A DNA stretch of 64,000 nt from Polynucleobacter sp. VK25 (GTDB lineage: Bacteria > Pseudomonadota > Gammaproteobacteria > Burkholderiales > Burkholderiaceae), in assembly GCF_018687355.1 (NCBI RefSeq), contig NZ_CP061288.1, forward strand, positions 692,144 through 756,143, in the 5' to 3' direction. The notes beneath the pieces are model-generated. The model searched no databases. It was not told the origin of the DNA and worked only from the letters and a program-made list of their open reading frames with translations. Shown here piece after piece: positions 1 through 7,708 of the stretch (position 1 is the first letter of the stretch; the number at the start of each line of letters is the position of its first letter). A program made the position numbers and the translations under genes.

Positions 1-1
1 T

Positions 2-235
2 CGCAACGTCTTTCATGATTACATTTTGGCTCAAGGCTTTGAATGGGTGCCGACAATGAAGGTGGGCGCAGGCTGCCAGGTTCACCTACGTCCCGATGAG
101 CTGCCTAACGGGGTCTTAATTGCTAAAGTTTCCAAACACCTCACTGCAATTATGGACGGAGTCATTCACGATACGCACAACCCTTCTAGGGGCGGGACTC
201 GCTGCGTATATGGCTACTACCTTAAGAAGCGTTAG
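2..235 (+). CDS. 3' part of an unidentified protein
   Basis: An open frame runs in from the left edge and stops at 235, giving about 77 residues. The visible start codon at 26 (TTG) is probably internal, because the frame is open to the first base. The C-terminal part has a Cys-rich, His/Asp-containing stretch (GVIHDTHNPSRGGTRCVYGY) that resembles short hypothetical proteins, but I do not recognise a named family. Its stop overlaps the 3' end of the convergent membrane protein gene by 14 bases. No function is proposed. Confidence 0.55.
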   Translation, partial: RNVFHDYILAQGFEWVPTMKVGAGCQVHLRPDELPNGVLIAKVSKHLTAIMDGVIHDTHNPSRGGTRCVYGYYLKKR

Positions 236-737
236 GATCTCTTTGGTGGTGTTTTAGATTCCAAGCAGCCTTATATGTACTTGTCATGCTAATCATGACT
301 GAGGTAGTCCATGCCATCGCAAATAATCCTGAGAAGGAGATGAAGAAGGCAAGACTTTTCCATCCAGCTGGCAAGATATCCTCAATAAAACCGATGGTTG
401 TATAGCAACTTCCGACAAATATCATGGCTTTAATGCCATCTTCAATTAAATTGAGCTCCAGGATATAAATTGTCCAAATGATGATTTCTGTCAGATGAAT
501 TAAGGCAATAAAGAAAAAGGTGAAGTAGAAGTGAAAAAATACACGGTTGTATTGCCTTACCTTGAGGTTGCCATTGGTTAATCTTTCGAAGCGCAACATG
601 ATGAAGTTAATTGCGCTGCCGTGAAAGAGGAGAATCAAGATGAGGCCGAATATGCCATATAGAGCGTCTCTAAGCAGTGGCAGCAGCGGAATGCCCGCTA
701 GATTTGTTTGGCTTATTAGGTTGAGGGTGGTGGACAT
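222..737 (-). CDS. Small membrane protein resembling a two-TM ion channel with a degenerate filter
   Basis: The 171-residue protein has hydrophobic segments near residues 18-45, 69-95 and 126-150. Between the last two lies GSCYTTIGFIED (109-120), placed like the pore loop and selectivity filter of two-TM potassium channels (consensus TxGYGD). It keeps TTIG but has Phe-Ile-Glu-Asp after it in place of Tyr-Gly-Asp, so potassium selectivity cannot be assumed. The ATG start is followed by a plausible first amphipathic and membrane segment, but no Shine-Dalgarno sequence is visible on this strand. The gene converges on the left-edge fragment and is divergent from the MFS gene. A non-channel membrane protein remains possible. 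Confidence 0.6.
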   Translation of the reverse strand: MSTTLNLISQTNLAGIPLLPLLRDALYGIFGLILILLFHGSAINFIMLRFERLTNGNLKVRQYNRVFFHFYFTFFFIALIHLTEIIIWTIYILELNLIEDGIKAMIFVGSCYTTIGFIEDILPAGWKSLAFFISFSGLFAMAWTTSVMISMTSTYKAAWNLKHHQRDPNAS

Positions 738-828
738 ATATTTAAGGAGGTTGTGGTCGCATCAAGGAAAGCAATTTTCCCTATCAGGGTTGATAATGTC
801 ATATTGAATAACCCAAGTAAAGTAGCCC

Positions 829-2061
829 TTGAATAACGCCCCCCATACTGCTGAAACCAAGAAGCGAGAGCGCTTCTTTTTGTTTTCATTGGCGGGTATT
901 CAGTTCACCCACATCTTAGATTTCATGATCATGATGCCATTGGGCCCAGATTTCATTCGGGAGCTCAATATCAATACGCATCAGTTTGGTTTATTGCTCT
1001 CTTCTTATACTTTTGCTGCTGCGATCGCGGGTGTATTTGCCACGTATTACATTGATCGGTTCGAGAGAAGGCAATTGCTTTTGCGCCTCTACGTTTGTTT
1101 CATTATCGCTACGATTGCCTGTGGTTTTGCTCCCAACTATCACATGCTATTTATCGCTCGCGCATGCGCTGGCGCATTTGGTGGAATATTGGGATCATTG
1201 GTGCAGACAATAGTGGCCGATTCCATTCCTTTTGAGCGCAGAGGGAAGGCCCTGGGTACGGTCATGGCTGCTTTCTCGGTATCTACTGTAGCTGGAGTGC
1301 CATTAAGTTTGTACTTGGCTAACAACATTAGCTTTCTAGGCTGGCGCGCTCCGTTCATGTTTATCGGTCTTATCTCTATATTGATTCTATTCATTGGGTA
1401 TCGCTATATCCCTAAGATTTCTGGTCACCTAGATCACGTCAGAGAGGGTAGTCGCTTCAGGCAAATCTATGACATAGTCATAGCGCATGAACATGCGCGT
1501 GCCTTTGTATTTATGGGGCTCATTATGATTACTGGGTTCTCCGTGATTCCTTATATTGCCCTTTATCTGACCTCCAATATCGGCGTTGCAAATTCTTACA
1601 TTTCGCTAATTTACCTATGTGGTGGCATTGCCACCCTAATGAGCTCGAGGGTGATTGGTCATATGGCTGATAAGTATGGCAAAGTGCGTGTCTTTAGGGT
1701 TCTGGCAATTGTGAGCTTGATCCCATTGTTAGTAACAACGAATCTTGTGCCAGTTCCCCTTTGGGTGGTTTTGATTAACTCCACGGCATTTTTTATCCTC
1801 ATTTCAGGGCGTATGATCCCGGCAATGGCTATTGTGAGTCAGCTTGTGGAGCCAAAGATTAGAGGAACCTTTATGAGCTTAGTGGGCTCGACTCAGATGT
1901 TGGCTTCTGGTATTGCATCTGTATTGGCGGGCTTGATTGTCACCATCACACCGGACGGTAAGATGGAGCACTACAACCTAGTTGGTTACGGTGCTGCAAT
2001 GTGTGGGTTGCTCACATTCTGGCTGGTAGGATATATTCACACTGATACAAAAAAAGCATAA
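829..2061 (+). CDS. MFS transporter (DHA1-like)
   Basis: The 410-residue protein has about twelve hydrophobic segments. The loop between TM2 and TM3 has the major facilitator signature in the form YYIDRFERRQLLL (about residues 73-85), and IPFERRGKALG (around 134-144) fits the conserved loop that follows TM4. The pattern is that of drug/sugar:proton antiporters of the DHA1/AraJ type at the inner membrane. The substrate cannot be read from sequence. The start is a TTG with no clear Shine-Dalgarno sequence; later Met codons would remove part of TM1, so the early start is preferred. The dienelactone hydrolase gene follows after 39 bases, possibly in the same transcript. Confidence 0.85.
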   Translation: MNNAPHTAETKKRERFFLFSLAGIQFTHILDFMIMMPLGPDFIRELNINTHQFGLLLSSYTFAAAIAGVFATYYIDRFERRQLLLRLYVCFIIATIACGFAPNYHMLFIARACAGAFGGILGSLVQTIVADSIPFERRGKALGTVMAAFSVSTVAGVPLSLYLANNISFLGWRAPFMFIGLISILILFIGYRYIPKISGHLDHVREGSRFRQIYDIVIAHEHARAFVFMGLIMITGFSVIPYIALYLTSNIGVANSYISLIYLCGGIATLMSSRVIGHMADKYGKVRVFRVLAIVSLIPLLVTTNLVPVPLWVVLINSTAFFILISGRMIPAMAIVSQLVEPKIRGTFMSLVGSTQMLASGIASVLAGLIVTITPDGKMEHYNLVGYGAAMCGLLTFWLVGYIHTDTKKA

Positions 2062-2100
2062 GAACAAAAGAATAAAGAAAAGAGCATAAAAGGAGATCTC

Positions 2101-2787
2101 ATGATTGAATTTAAAAAACCTGACGGACAAGCTTTAAACGGATACTTGGTTGAGCCTATTGATAACGCAAATGCCCCTGGCATTGTTGTTATTCAAGAGT
2201 GGTGGGGTTTGGATGATGAAGTAAAGGCTGTTGCAGATCGCTTTGCTAAAGCAGGATATCGGGCATTGGTTCCTGATTTATATCGTGGCAAATTGGCTCT
2301 CGAGGCGAATGAGGCAGAGCATTTAATGGGCGACCTAAATTTTGGCGATGCTGCTGGTCAAGACATTCGAGGTGCTGTCCAATATTTAAAAGCGACCGGC
2401 AGCGCGAAAGTTGTGGTAACTGGGTTTTGTATGGGTGGCGCTTTAACTGTACTTGCAGCATGCAACGTCCCAGAATTAGATGCCTCTATTGTTTGGTATG
2501 GCAATCCCCCTCTTGAGTATGTGAACGCGGAGGCTATTACTAAACCGATGCTAGGTCACTGGGCCTTGCACGATGAGTTCTTCTCGATCGCAGGCGTAGA
2601 TCAATTGGAAGAGAAACTCAAAAAAGCGGGTGTGAATTATGAATTTCATCGCTATGACACTAAGCATGCCTTTGCAAATCCCAAATCAGATTCCCGCGGC
2701 TTAGCTCCTTTAGAGTACAACGCCGAAGCGGCGCAGCTTGCTTGGGATCGTACGATTCAATTTTTACAAAAATATATTAATAAGTAG
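2101..2787 (+). CDS. Dienelactone hydrolase family protein
   Basis: This 228-residue alpha/beta hydrolase has the length of carboxymethylenebutenolidase. The nucleophile elbow reads GFCMGG, with Cys as in dienelactone hydrolases rather than Ser. The Asp (ALHDEFF) and the His (TKHAFAN) complete the Cys-Asp-His triad. A conserved QEWWGL segment (residues 31-36) matches the family. It is cytosolic, with no signal peptide. AAGGAGA lies just before the ATG. It may hydrolyse dienelactones from chloroaromatic breakdown, but most chromosomal paralogues have unknown substrates and no catechol genes are nearby. A DUF4239-like gene starts 5 bases after the stop. Confidence 0.88.
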   Translation: MIEFKKPDGQALNGYLVEPIDNANAPGIVVIQEWWGLDDEVKAVADRFAKAGYRALVPDLYRGKLALEANEAEHLMGDLNFGDAAGQDIRGAVQYLKATGSAKVVVTGFCMGGALTVLAACNVPELDASIVWYGNPPLEYVNAEAITKPMLGHWALHDEFFSIAGVDQLEEKLKKAGVNYEFHRYDTKHAFANPKSDSRGLAPLEYNAEAAQLAWDRTIQFLQKYINK

Positions 2788-2792
2788 GCTTT

Positions 2793-3599
2793 ATGAATAC
2801 TCGACGTGAAGACGCATTCTTTAATTGGATATACAAGAAGAGTAATATCCAAATTCTTTTAATGCTCATTTTATTCTTCGTCACACTATTAGATATATTG
2901 CCGCGCTTACTGCAAACAATTCACTTGTTTGCCCCAACTCAGGATAGTACTCGTTTAGGTTTAGGGCTCTTCGGGTCAATCATCACTTTAAGTGGTTTAT
3001 TAATCGGTTTTTTACTGAATCAAGCGCAAACTAATTTTAGAGAAGTGCAAACGCTGGTTTCTCAGGAAGCAGGGCGTATTAATAACTTAGATCGCTTATT
3101 AACTCGTTTTGGTGATCCAGCTATAGCGCCTATTCGTGCAGAGCTATTTGAGTATATGAATTCCATCGTCAATGATGAATGGGCGCTCTTGCAAAAAGGC
3201 GAGGGTAGCCCTAAGACGCACATGCTTTGGCGTGGTATTTCTCGCAAGCTGATGTCTATCGAGCCCCAGACTAACCGTCAGACGGCAATGTATACCGACA
3301 TCATTAAAAAGTCCGAAGAGGTTGCTGAGAGTAGGGAGGCTCGTATTGAGCGCTCGACCATTCGCTTACCCGGATTGTTTTGGGTTGTTATTCTGATTTG
3401 TATGTTTGCGCTCATGGGAACGAATACTTTGTTCTTGCCGTCAGACTCCTTTTTCTTTGGCCTCAAGATACTGCCAATCACTATGGGGGCATTAATTTCG
3501 CTATTGGTGATAACCGATCAGCCATTTAAGGGTCAGAATTCAGTTCAGCCAGACTCTTTCTATAAAATTATTGAATCCATTAAAACTCGTAAAGAGTAA
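2793..3599 (+). CDS. DUF4239-like (bestrophin-like) membrane protein
   Basis: The 268-residue protein has hydrophobic segments near residues 18-38, 53-73, 194-212 and 220-242. After the second segment comes a hydrophilic helical region with NQAQ..F..V..LVSQEAGRINNLDRLL, the pattern of DUF4239 proteins (four TM helices with a conserved EA..I..L helix). It starts 5 bases after the hydrolase stop, so the two are probably co-transcribed. Function is unknown. DUF4239 has been compared with bestrophin anion channels by fold only, and channel activity is not implied. Confidence 0.65.
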   Translation: MNTRREDAFFNWIYKKSNIQILLMLILFFVTLLDILPRLLQTIHLFAPTQDSTRLGLGLFGSIITLSGLLIGFLLNQAQTNFREVQTLVSQEAGRINNLDRLLTRFGDPAIAPIRAELFEYMNSIVNDEWALLQKGEGSPKTHMLWRGISRKLMSIEPQTNRQTAMYTDIIKKSEEVAESREARIERSTIRLPGLFWVVILICMFALMGTNTLFLPSDSFFFGLKILPITMGALISLLVITDQPFKGQNSVQPDSFYKIIESIKTRKE

Positions 3600-3616
3600 T
3601 ATTTTCTTGAATCACT

Positions 3617-4117
3617 ATGCACCTATTTGCTGAAAACCTTGCGGTAGAGATTTCTACCTATTACCGTAACTTAGCCTTAGGCCATGGCGTTGTTCCAAAG
3701 GTATTCACTTTGGTAAACGGCGAGGGGGATCAATACCTCTTTTTTATCGATGATCTGCCTATGGCTGGTGATGATGAGCAGAATCAATTTCTTGCATATA
3801 TCGTGCAGGCACATGAGGCGGTTTGCTATGCCCGAGGTACTTTAGTTATTGTTGATAAGAGGCAGCAATTTATTGAGTTTGCAGTTATTGATCGAGATGA
3901 TGCACAAGCAATCGTCTGCTCGGCAGAGCTCACCAGAGATATGGACGATAAGCCGATTGGCTTGGGCGAATTTGATAAGACTTTGGTGAAGAAGGGCTCA
4001 ATTATTTTTGGCTCACTCTTCGCGCCCATTCAGCTATCGGATGAAAAAATCGAGGATTTTGAAAGCCTCTGGCTAGAAATGAAAGCCAAAATCCTGCACC
4101 GCTCAATGGGGCTTTAA
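3617..4117 (+). CDS. Conserved hypothetical protein, 166 residues
   Basis: I do not recognise this protein. It is soluble in appearance, acidic, with no signal peptide or membrane segment and no Cys-rich motif. The alternating hydrophobic pattern (LVNGEGDQYLFFIDD, GTLVIVDKRQQFIEFAVI) suggests a mainly beta or alpha/beta fold. It lies 17 bases after the DUF4239-like gene, so it may be the last gene of that transcript. Its 3' end overlaps the convergent APC permease gene by 15 bases. There is no terminator between the two. Confidence 0.6.
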   Translation: MHLFAENLAVEISTYYRNLALGHGVVPKVFTLVNGEGDQYLFFIDDLPMAGDDEQNQFLAYIVQAHEAVCYARGTLVIVDKRQQFIEFAVIDRDDAQAIVCSAELTRDMDDKPIGLGEFDKTLVKKGSIIFGSLFAPIQLSDEKIEDFESLWLEMKAKILHRSMGL

Positions 4118-5425
4118 TTTCTTCCTCAGAAATTTACGGGAAGTTGCTTCAATCGCAAAAGATCCAACTAAGGCGATCATTAAAGCAATTGCACTATTCG
4201 GCGCTGTCTCGATCACATTCACAAATAAGGTAGTAAACAAACTTAGGTTAATGACAATTGCCGCCCAGAGTGGCCAAAGCTTGGCACCCGTTTGATTTCG
4301 TACGCGAATGTGTCCATAAGTAATAGCAGCGTAGACCAATAAAAAAGCAAGGCTGGCCATTTTGCCAACAACATCTAATGGAAATGCGATTACTAAGGCA
4401 ATTACCAAGAGCGCTGATATGGTTAAGGCACGAAACTCTGTATTTAAGACCTCGTCACTTAAGGCCTTTGAGACCGAACTCTTGCGCGTCATATCGGCTG
4501 CAATATTAGATGCGGCAAAGATGGTAGCGTTCAGTGCAGCTGCGCAGGCTAGAAGCGCTGATGCTCCAATCACAATAAAGCCTGCTTTACCAGCTACGAT
4601 TTGGGCTGCGTCGGCTAATACGTGACCGCTGTACAGTGCAATTTGGGCGGGGGTAAGTAGCAGTATTACTGCGGTACTGACTAGTACATAGGCAATCGTT
4701 ACCAAAATCAGTGCCGAGAACATAGCAAGGGGTAGTTCTTTGTGGGGTGCATGCATAGCATTGGAGGAGTTGGTCACAACCCCAAAGCCTTGGTAGTTGA
4801 TATACAGGATGCCGGTAGCAATCGCTATCCCATTGATAGACCAACTCGACATTTCGAATGCACCAACATCAGCCACATGAATGCCCTCAGCAGAAAATAG
4901 TAAAAGCGCAAGCGTCACAAATCCAATAGCTAGTGTCTCTGCTGTACCAACGATATCGGTGCCCAACAAGTTAATGCCGGCGCAAAAAATGACTATGCCT
5001 GCACCGATAAGCTTGATTTCGAAAGGGGATAGCTTGCCACCCAGTAAGGTATTTGCGTATTCGGAGAACCCAGCAGCATAGAGTGCAGCTGCAATCAGAT
5101 AGGCAATGTATTGAAATATATTCAGGCCACCAGAGAGAACGCCGGGCCCAAAGCTCATTACCGTAAACGTCGCGGCACCCCCACTGCTCGGAAAAGTGGC
5201 GCCCAATTTAGCGTATGAGTAGACCGAGAAAGAGGCGGCAATAGCCCCCAATAGAAATGCCAGGGGAATGTGTGACCCAGCGTGAGCACTAGCGGTGCCT
5301 AAAAGGGAAAACAACCCAGCACCCATCATTCCGCCGATGCCGAGAGCAGTAGCAGAAAAGAGGCTAATGCCTTTGGCATTCTTACTCTCTTTTTTGAGTA
5401 GGGAGGGATTCAGTTGATTGGTCAA
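4103..5425 (-). CDS. APC family amino acid permease
   Basis: The 440-residue protein has about twelve hydrophobic segments. The first contains the unwound-helix glycine motif GIGGMMGAGLFSLLG (about residues 31-45) typical of amino acid/polyamine/organocation (APC) transporters, where the substrate amine and carboxyl bind. It probably works as a secondary amino acid transporter or exchanger in the inner membrane; the substrate is not readable. The start is TTG; the next Met codons lie inside TM1. It is read from its own promoter region (5426-5542), shared divergently with the amidohydrolase gene. Confidence 0.85.
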   Translation of the reverse strand: MTNQLNPSLLKKESKNAKGISLFSATALGIGGMMGAGLFSLLGTASAHAGSHIPLAFLLGAIAASFSVYSYAKLGATFPSSGGAATFTVMSFGPGVLSGGLNIFQYIAYLIAAALYAAGFSEYANTLLGGKLSPFEIKLIGAGIVIFCAGINLLGTDIVGTAETLAIGFVTLALLLFSAEGIHVADVGAFEMSSWSINGIAIATGILYINYQGFGVVTNSSNAMHAPHKELPLAMFSALILVTIAYVLVSTAVILLLTPAQIALYSGHVLADAAQIVAGKAGFIVIGASALLACAAALNATIFAASNIAADMTRKSSVSKALSDEVLNTEFRALTISALLVIALVIAFPLDVVGKMASLAFLLVYAAITYGHIRVRNQTGAKLWPLWAAIVINLSLFTTLFVNVIETAPNSAIALMIALVGSFAIEATSRKFLRKKLKPH

Positions 5426-5542
5426 TGTGGCGCAAACTTGTTAGTAAGTACCCTATATTAAAGCTATTTAGGGTTATACAGAGCTATATAGCTGAATAGT
5501 CAATGGCATAATTTTGAACAATAACTATCAGAGGGTATTTCT

Positions 5543-7348
5543 GTGAAAAAGATCAGCCGCACTTTCATCTCTAAATCCATTGCCACTCTTGTGATGTGCT
5601 CCGCTCCATTGTTCGCCTCGGCAGATGTTGTGGTCCTAAAGGCTGCAAACATCATCACTATGGATGAAAAGAATCCACGCGCAGAGGCGATTGCTTTTGA
5701 CACAGATACCAAGAAAATTACTGCGGTTGGATCTCTCAAGGATGTTCGCGCTTCCGCTCCTAACGCAACTGTCAAAGATTTGGGGACAACGGTATTGATG
5801 CCGGGTTTTATTGACCCACATAACCACCCAATTCTTTCTGGAATCACAACGCAGTCGCCATCATTTTGGATCGCGCCATATGTTGGTTATAAAACGTGGG
5901 CAGATGTTCAGAAAAAAATTCAGAAGGAAGATAAAGCAGCGCCGGCTGGTAAGCCCCTGGTATTTAACGGCATTGATCGTCTCTTGCAGCAGGCGCCAGC
6001 GCCTACTCGTGATATTTTAGACAGGCTTACTCCAAGTGGTCGACCAATTTTGGTGATTGATAACTCTGGTCATGCGGTGTATTTCAATACTGCAGTGATC
6101 AAGATCTTGGGTTGGAAGGATGGCAAACCTCCCGCTGATCCGGTTGGCGGAAGTTATGGCAGAAATCCAGATGGCACCTCAAATGGAATTGCAAATGAAG
6201 CTGCTGCACTAGCTGCAGTGGTCGGCCCAATTTTGCCAAAGGCCGTCCCCCACATCCTCCTGTCTACCGCTAAATGGTATGCCTACATGGCATCTTTAGG
6301 GGTCACCTCCACTTCAGAGCACACCTATAACTCAGGTATGTATAAGGGTTATCAAGCGCTTGCTTCAGTTCCTGATACTCCTTTGAGATTGCATGTTTAC
6401 CACATGGCGATTGATGCTGACGCAGGTGATCAGGCGACATGGTCAGATCCCAGTTTGGTTCGTAAAAACGGGATTAAGCTTTGGGCTGATGGCACGCCTT
6501 GGCTGGGAACAGTGGCACAAAGCTTTCCTTATTTAGAAAACTCGACCACTAAGAATGCTCAAATCATTATCGGGCCACTTGGTGAAAAGGGGATGAACTA
6601 CACACGTTTACAGCTTGACCAAATGTTGGATAAATACGCTCCAATGGGTTATCAAATGGCCTTCCACTGTAATGGTGACGTAGGATTTGATGTGGTGCTA
6701 GATGCTTATGAGCGTGCCCTGAATACACACAATCTCATCGGCACAGATCACCGCTGGCGTGTCGAGCATTTGGGTTCAGCTCGTGCCGACCAGTTCCAGC
6801 GTGCAGAAAAGCTTGGCGTGACCATTTCTTTAGCCCCATTCCAATATATTTATTGGGGTGATTTACTGGATGGCACGATGTTTAAGTCCGAGTACGGATC
6901 GCAATGGCAGCGAGCTGGTGATGGTATGAAAATGAAAACACGCACCACATTTCATAACGATGGCTCTGTTTCGCCGCCAGATACCTTAAGAAACATTGCG
7001 CGCATGGTGACTCGTACAACTGACTCTGGCAAAGTCCATGGTGCTAATCAGGCGGTCACTCTAGATCAGGCGCTTAAAGCATCCACCATTAACGGGGCAT
7101 ATCAGTTAAAGCGCGAGAAAGATATTGGATCGCTTGAAGTTGGTAAGTTTGCCGACTTGGTAGAACTTTCAGCAGACATTACCGCTGTGAAGCCTAACGA
7201 GATTCTCGAGAAGGTCAAGGTTAAAGGCACATGGCTTGGGGGCAAGAAAATCGACACCACCAAGTTCATTGAGCAAATTTCTGCGATTGATCCTACTGAA
7301 CACCAGGGTATGGGTACTGCAGCTCTGAAAAATGCTCATACCCATTAA
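5543..7348 (+). CDS. Exported YtcJ-like amidohydrolase
   Basis: The 601-residue protein begins with a Sec signal peptide (KK near the N terminus, hydrophobic core, cleavage probably after FASA near residue 27), so it is probably periplasmic. The mature part is a metal-dependent amidohydrolase of the YtcJ/amidohydrolase-3 group: strand-forming N-terminal domain, DPHNHP metal motif (about residue 91), FHCNGD (about residue 374), VEHLGSA (about 409), and the C-terminal GSLEVGKFADLVEL typical of the composite beta sandwich. The start is GTG with GAGGG upstream. The substrate is unknown. An intrinsic terminator follows at 7377. Confidence 0.85.
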   Translation: MKKISRTFISKSIATLVMCSAPLFASADVVVLKAANIITMDEKNPRAEAIAFDTDTKKITAVGSLKDVRASAPNATVKDLGTTVLMPGFIDPHNHPILSGITTQSPSFWIAPYVGYKTWADVQKKIQKEDKAAPAGKPLVFNGIDRLLQQAPAPTRDILDRLTPSGRPILVIDNSGHAVYFNTAVIKILGWKDGKPPADPVGGSYGRNPDGTSNGIANEAAALAAVVGPILPKAVPHILLSTAKWYAYMASLGVTSTSEHTYNSGMYKGYQALASVPDTPLRLHVYHMAIDADAGDQATWSDPSLVRKNGIKLWADGTPWLGTVAQSFPYLENSTTKNAQIIIGPLGEKGMNYTRLQLDQMLDKYAPMGYQMAFHCNGDVGFDVVLDAYERALNTHNLIGTDHRWRVEHLGSARADQFQRAEKLGVTISLAPFQYIYWGDLLDGTMFKSEYGSQWQRAGDGMKMKTRTTFHNDGSVSPPDTLRNIARMVTRTTDSGKVHGANQAVTLDQALKASTINGAYQLKREKDIGSLEVGKFADLVELSADITAVKPNEILEKVKVKGTWLGGKKIDTTKFIEQISAIDPTEHQGMGTAALKNAHTH

Positions 7349-7376
7349 TTAGCATTCATTGCCGATTGAAAGAAAG

Positions 7377-7395
7377 CCGCCTTCGGGCGGTTTTT
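7377..7395 (+). terminator. Intrinsic terminator after the amidohydrolase gene
   Basis: A five-pair GC stem CCGCC/GGCGG with a stable TTCG loop is followed by TTTTT. The left side is A-rich (AAAGAAAG), so the element could also end transcripts coming from the tRNA on the other strand. Confidence 0.85.
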
Positions 7396-7466
7396 CTTTG
7401 GGAATACAGTATCGCGCCTGTTGAAAAAAGGGCTTTGGGCCCCATATAGGACTTTGTAGGTGTATT

Positions 7467-7553
7467 TGGTGCCCAGGAAGGGACTCGAACCCCCACAACC
7501 TTACGATCGCCAGCACCTGAAGCTGGTGCGTCTACCAATTTCGCCACCTGGGC
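7467..7553 (-). tRNA. tRNA-Leu (anticodon CAG)
   Basis: The minus strand reads GCCCAGG at the 5' end pairing with CCTGGGC, discriminator A, and an encoded CCA at 7469-7467. The D-loop GGCGAAATTGGTAGACGC is typical of leucine tRNAs. The anticodon stem CCAGC/GCTGG holds the loop TTCAGGT, giving anticodon CAG for codon CUG. A long class II variable arm follows, then the T-loop TTCGAGT. The 87-nt length agrees with tRNA-Leu. It lies alone between the amidohydrolase and rnr genes, antisense to both. Confidence 0.95.
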
Positions 7554-7561
7554 ATACCTCT

Positions 7562-7567
7562 ATTATA
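7562..7567 (-). promoter_or_regulatory. -10 box of the tRNA-Leu promoter
   Basis: A perfect TATAAT on the minus strand lies 8 bases before the mature 5' end of tRNA-Leu, which implies a very short 5' leader. No good -35 hexamer is visible 16-18 bases upstream (the stretch is C-rich). Confidence 0.6.
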
Positions 7568-7708
7568 GGGGGATGGGCGTTTTTAGGCATTTTGAACCCC
7601 ATTTTGGCTTTTTCCCTTCAGACTTGGTGGTTTGATACAGTAGCCTTATTCATAACAAAAATAGATATCAGTAGATATATACAGGGCATGTATTGCCGAA
7701 GGAATTAA

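Noticed and set aside
744..836. AAGGAGG followed by GTG (753) opening a 27-codon frame that overlaps the MFS start
   Set aside because: It resembles a leader peptide with a good Shine-Dalgarno, but the region is also the upstream region of the divergent channel-like gene. There is no codon or family support, so it is not listed as a gene.
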